Source of the DNA: Bacteroidota bacterium
GTDB lineage: Bacteria; Bacteroidota; Bacteroidia; Bacteroidales; UBA12481
DNA length: 15,878 bases
Direction of reading: 5' to 3'
Assembly (NCBI GenBank): GCA_030592205.1
Contig: JAUVKA010000026.1
Span: 1-15,878, forward strand
Under the pieces are notes generated by a model that saw nothing but the letters and a program-made list of their open reading frames with translations, did no database searches and was not told the origin of the DNA. Positions 14,600 through 15,878 of this stretch are shown here, piece after piece (within the stretch, counting starts at the first letter, position 1; each line of letters starts with the position of its first letter). A program made the translations under genes and the position numbers.

Positions 14600-15878
14600 A
14601 AAAATCACTTATTGCAATAGTATTACTGGTATTAGCTACATTATTTAATGCTTGTACCGAAGCTCCCTCTATTATTACTGAAGATCGACCTAACATTGTA
14701 TTTTTTCTCATTGATGATCAGAGAAATGACGTGCTTTCAGTTGCCGGACATCCAATAGTAAAAACACCAAGGGTTGACCAGCTGGCAGCCGATGGGATTC
14801 GTTTTACTAATGCTTTTGTTACTACCTCAATTTGTGCCGCCAGCAGGGCCTCTATTCTAACAGGATTATACGAGGCCAGACACTATTACACCTTTGGAAA
14901 ACCTCCAATAAAGGAAGAGTTCATCACTCAATCTTATCCCTTCTTACTTAAAAAATCAGGATATAAAACTGGCTTAATTGGCAAGCTTGGAGTAAAACTT
15001 GAGAAACGGGATAGCTTGCTTGCTGAGATGTTTGATTATATGAAATTATCTCCCAGAAGTACACCCCATTTTATTACACTTCCCGATGGTACTCGGCGAC
15101 ATTCAGCTGAAATTAAAGGAGATCAGGCCGTGGAGTTTATTAATGATCAGATCGAGGGTCAGCCTTTTTGCCTCTCCCTTAGTTTCAATGCCGTTCATGC
15201 CGTTGATGGTAATTTGACCCCGGGAAATGAAGGACATTATCCCTATCCTCAGGCCGTGGCCCATATGTATGAGAATATGGAAATGCCAAAGCCAAAATTA
15301 TCAGATCCTGCAATATTTGATAATCATCCTGATTTTCTGAAGAATTCATTTAACAGGGAGCGGTACTTCTGGCGCTGGGATACCGACGAAAAATATCAAA
15401 CCAATATGCAGGCTTATTTTCGCATGATTAGCGGATATGATCAGGTGATAAAAAGGCTTATGGAAGCACTTGAGGAGAAAGGTCTCGATGAGAATACAGT
15501 TATCATTTATTCTGCTGATAATGGATACTATATGGGAAATAGAGGATTTGCAGGAAAATGGTCTCATTACGAGGAATCTCTGCGTGTTCCCATGATAATT
15601 TACGATCCACGGGCTCCAAAAAGAAAAACTGGAAAAACAAAAGATCAAATGGCCCTCAACATTGATATACCCGCCACGATCCTTGATCTGGCAGGAATCT
15701 CACAGCCTCAGATTTATCAGGGGGAAAGTCTTGTGCCTTTCATTAATGGTGAAAAAAGTCAATCCTGGCGAGAAAGTTTCCTTTGCGAGCACAGAATGGA
15801 AAACGAAAAGATTCCGCAATATGTGGGAATCCGGGGGGAACGATATGTTTATGCAAATTACTATCTGCAGAATCCACC
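14596..15878 (+). CDS. S1-family (formylglycine-dependent) sulfatase lipoprotein; C-terminal part outside window
   Basis: The frame is open from ATG 14596 to the window edge (427 complete codons). The start overlaps the stop of the rhamnosidase gene (ATGA). The signal peptide ends in N-A-C with Cys20, so it is a lipoprotein. Sulfatase landmarks are NIVFFLIDDQRND (33-45; D40/D41 metal ligands), SICAASRASILTG (78-90) with Cys80 as the residue converted to formylglycine in C-x-A-x-R form, TGLIGKLGVK (125-134), LSFNAVHAVDG (195-205; H201), YSADNGYYMGNRGFAGKW (305-322; D308, N309, K321) and YEESLRVPMIIYDP (325-338). It should hydrolyse sulfate esters on a glycan after activation by a maturase (anSME type in anaerobes; not encoded here). 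In many sulfatases the G-K-W-H motif supplies an active-site His; here it reads G-K-L-G, so that His is absent. The SulfAtlas subfamily and sugar target cannot be assigned by eye. Confidence 0.9.
   Translation, partial: MKKSLIAIVLLVLATLFNACTEAPSIITEDRPNIVFFLIDDQRNDVLSVAGHPIVKTPRVDQLAADGIRFTNAFVTTSICAASRASILTGLYEARHYYTFGKPPIKEEFITQSYPFLLKKSGYKTGLIGKLGVKLEKRDSLLAEMFDYMKLSPRSTPHFITLPDGTRRHSAEIKGDQAVEFINDQIEGQPFCLSLSFNAVHAVDGNLTPGNEGHYPYPQAVAHMYENMEMPKPKLSDPAIFDNHPDFLKNSFNRERYFWRWDTDEKYQTNMQAYFRMISGYDQVIKRLMEALEEKGLDENTVIIYSADNGYYMGNRGFAGKWSHYEESLRVPMIIYDPRAPKRKTGKTKDQMALNIDIPATILDLAGISQPQIYQGESLVPFINGEKSQSWRESFLCEHRMENEKIPQYVGIRGERYVYANYYLQNP

Overview
The window looks like part of a polysaccharide utilization locus (PUL) from a Bacteroidota genome. 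The evidence is an adjacent SusC/SusD pair, many lipoprotein signal peptides, two proteins with type IX secretion system (T9SS) C-terminal tails, and starts that almost all lack a Shine-Dalgarno sequence. The T9SS tails and general style suggest a free-living, possibly marine or sediment, Bacteroidales/Marinilabiliales-type organism. That placement is inference and no taxonomic search was run.

Layout. Positions 1-698 (minus strand) hold the N-terminal third or so of a GH127-family lipoprotein (beta-L-arabinofuranosidase-like), running off the left edge. Positions 699-1036 are a divergent intergenic region with a candidate Bacteroidota-type promoter for the plus-strand genes. A compact operon follows: SusC-like TonB-dependent transporter (1037-4288), SusD-like glycan-binding lipoprotein (4300-6033), and a small FN3-like lipoprotein in the SusE/F position (6061-6843). 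A 172-bp gap contains a strong 20-bp hairpin. After it come two related secreted proteins of the arylsulfotransferase (ASST)-like beta-propeller family (7016-8989 and 9013-11592), each with a T9SS tail. Then come a GH106-like alpha-L-rhamnosidase lipoprotein (11636-14599) and, overlapping it by ATGA, a sulfatase lipoprotein (14596 to beyond the right edge) with the formylglycine motif C-A-A-S-R.

Working model. Surface and secreted enzymes (GH106, GH127, sulfatase) would trim a sulfated, rhamnose- and probably arabinose-bearing glycan, and SusC/SusD would import the fragments. The least expected part is the pair of ASST-like proteins in the same cluster as the sulfatase. If catalytically active, they could move sulfate groups between molecules outside the cell instead of hydrolysing them. 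This is the best candidate here for an undescribed function. No regulator (HTCS, SusR, ECF sigma/anti-sigma) is visible in the window.
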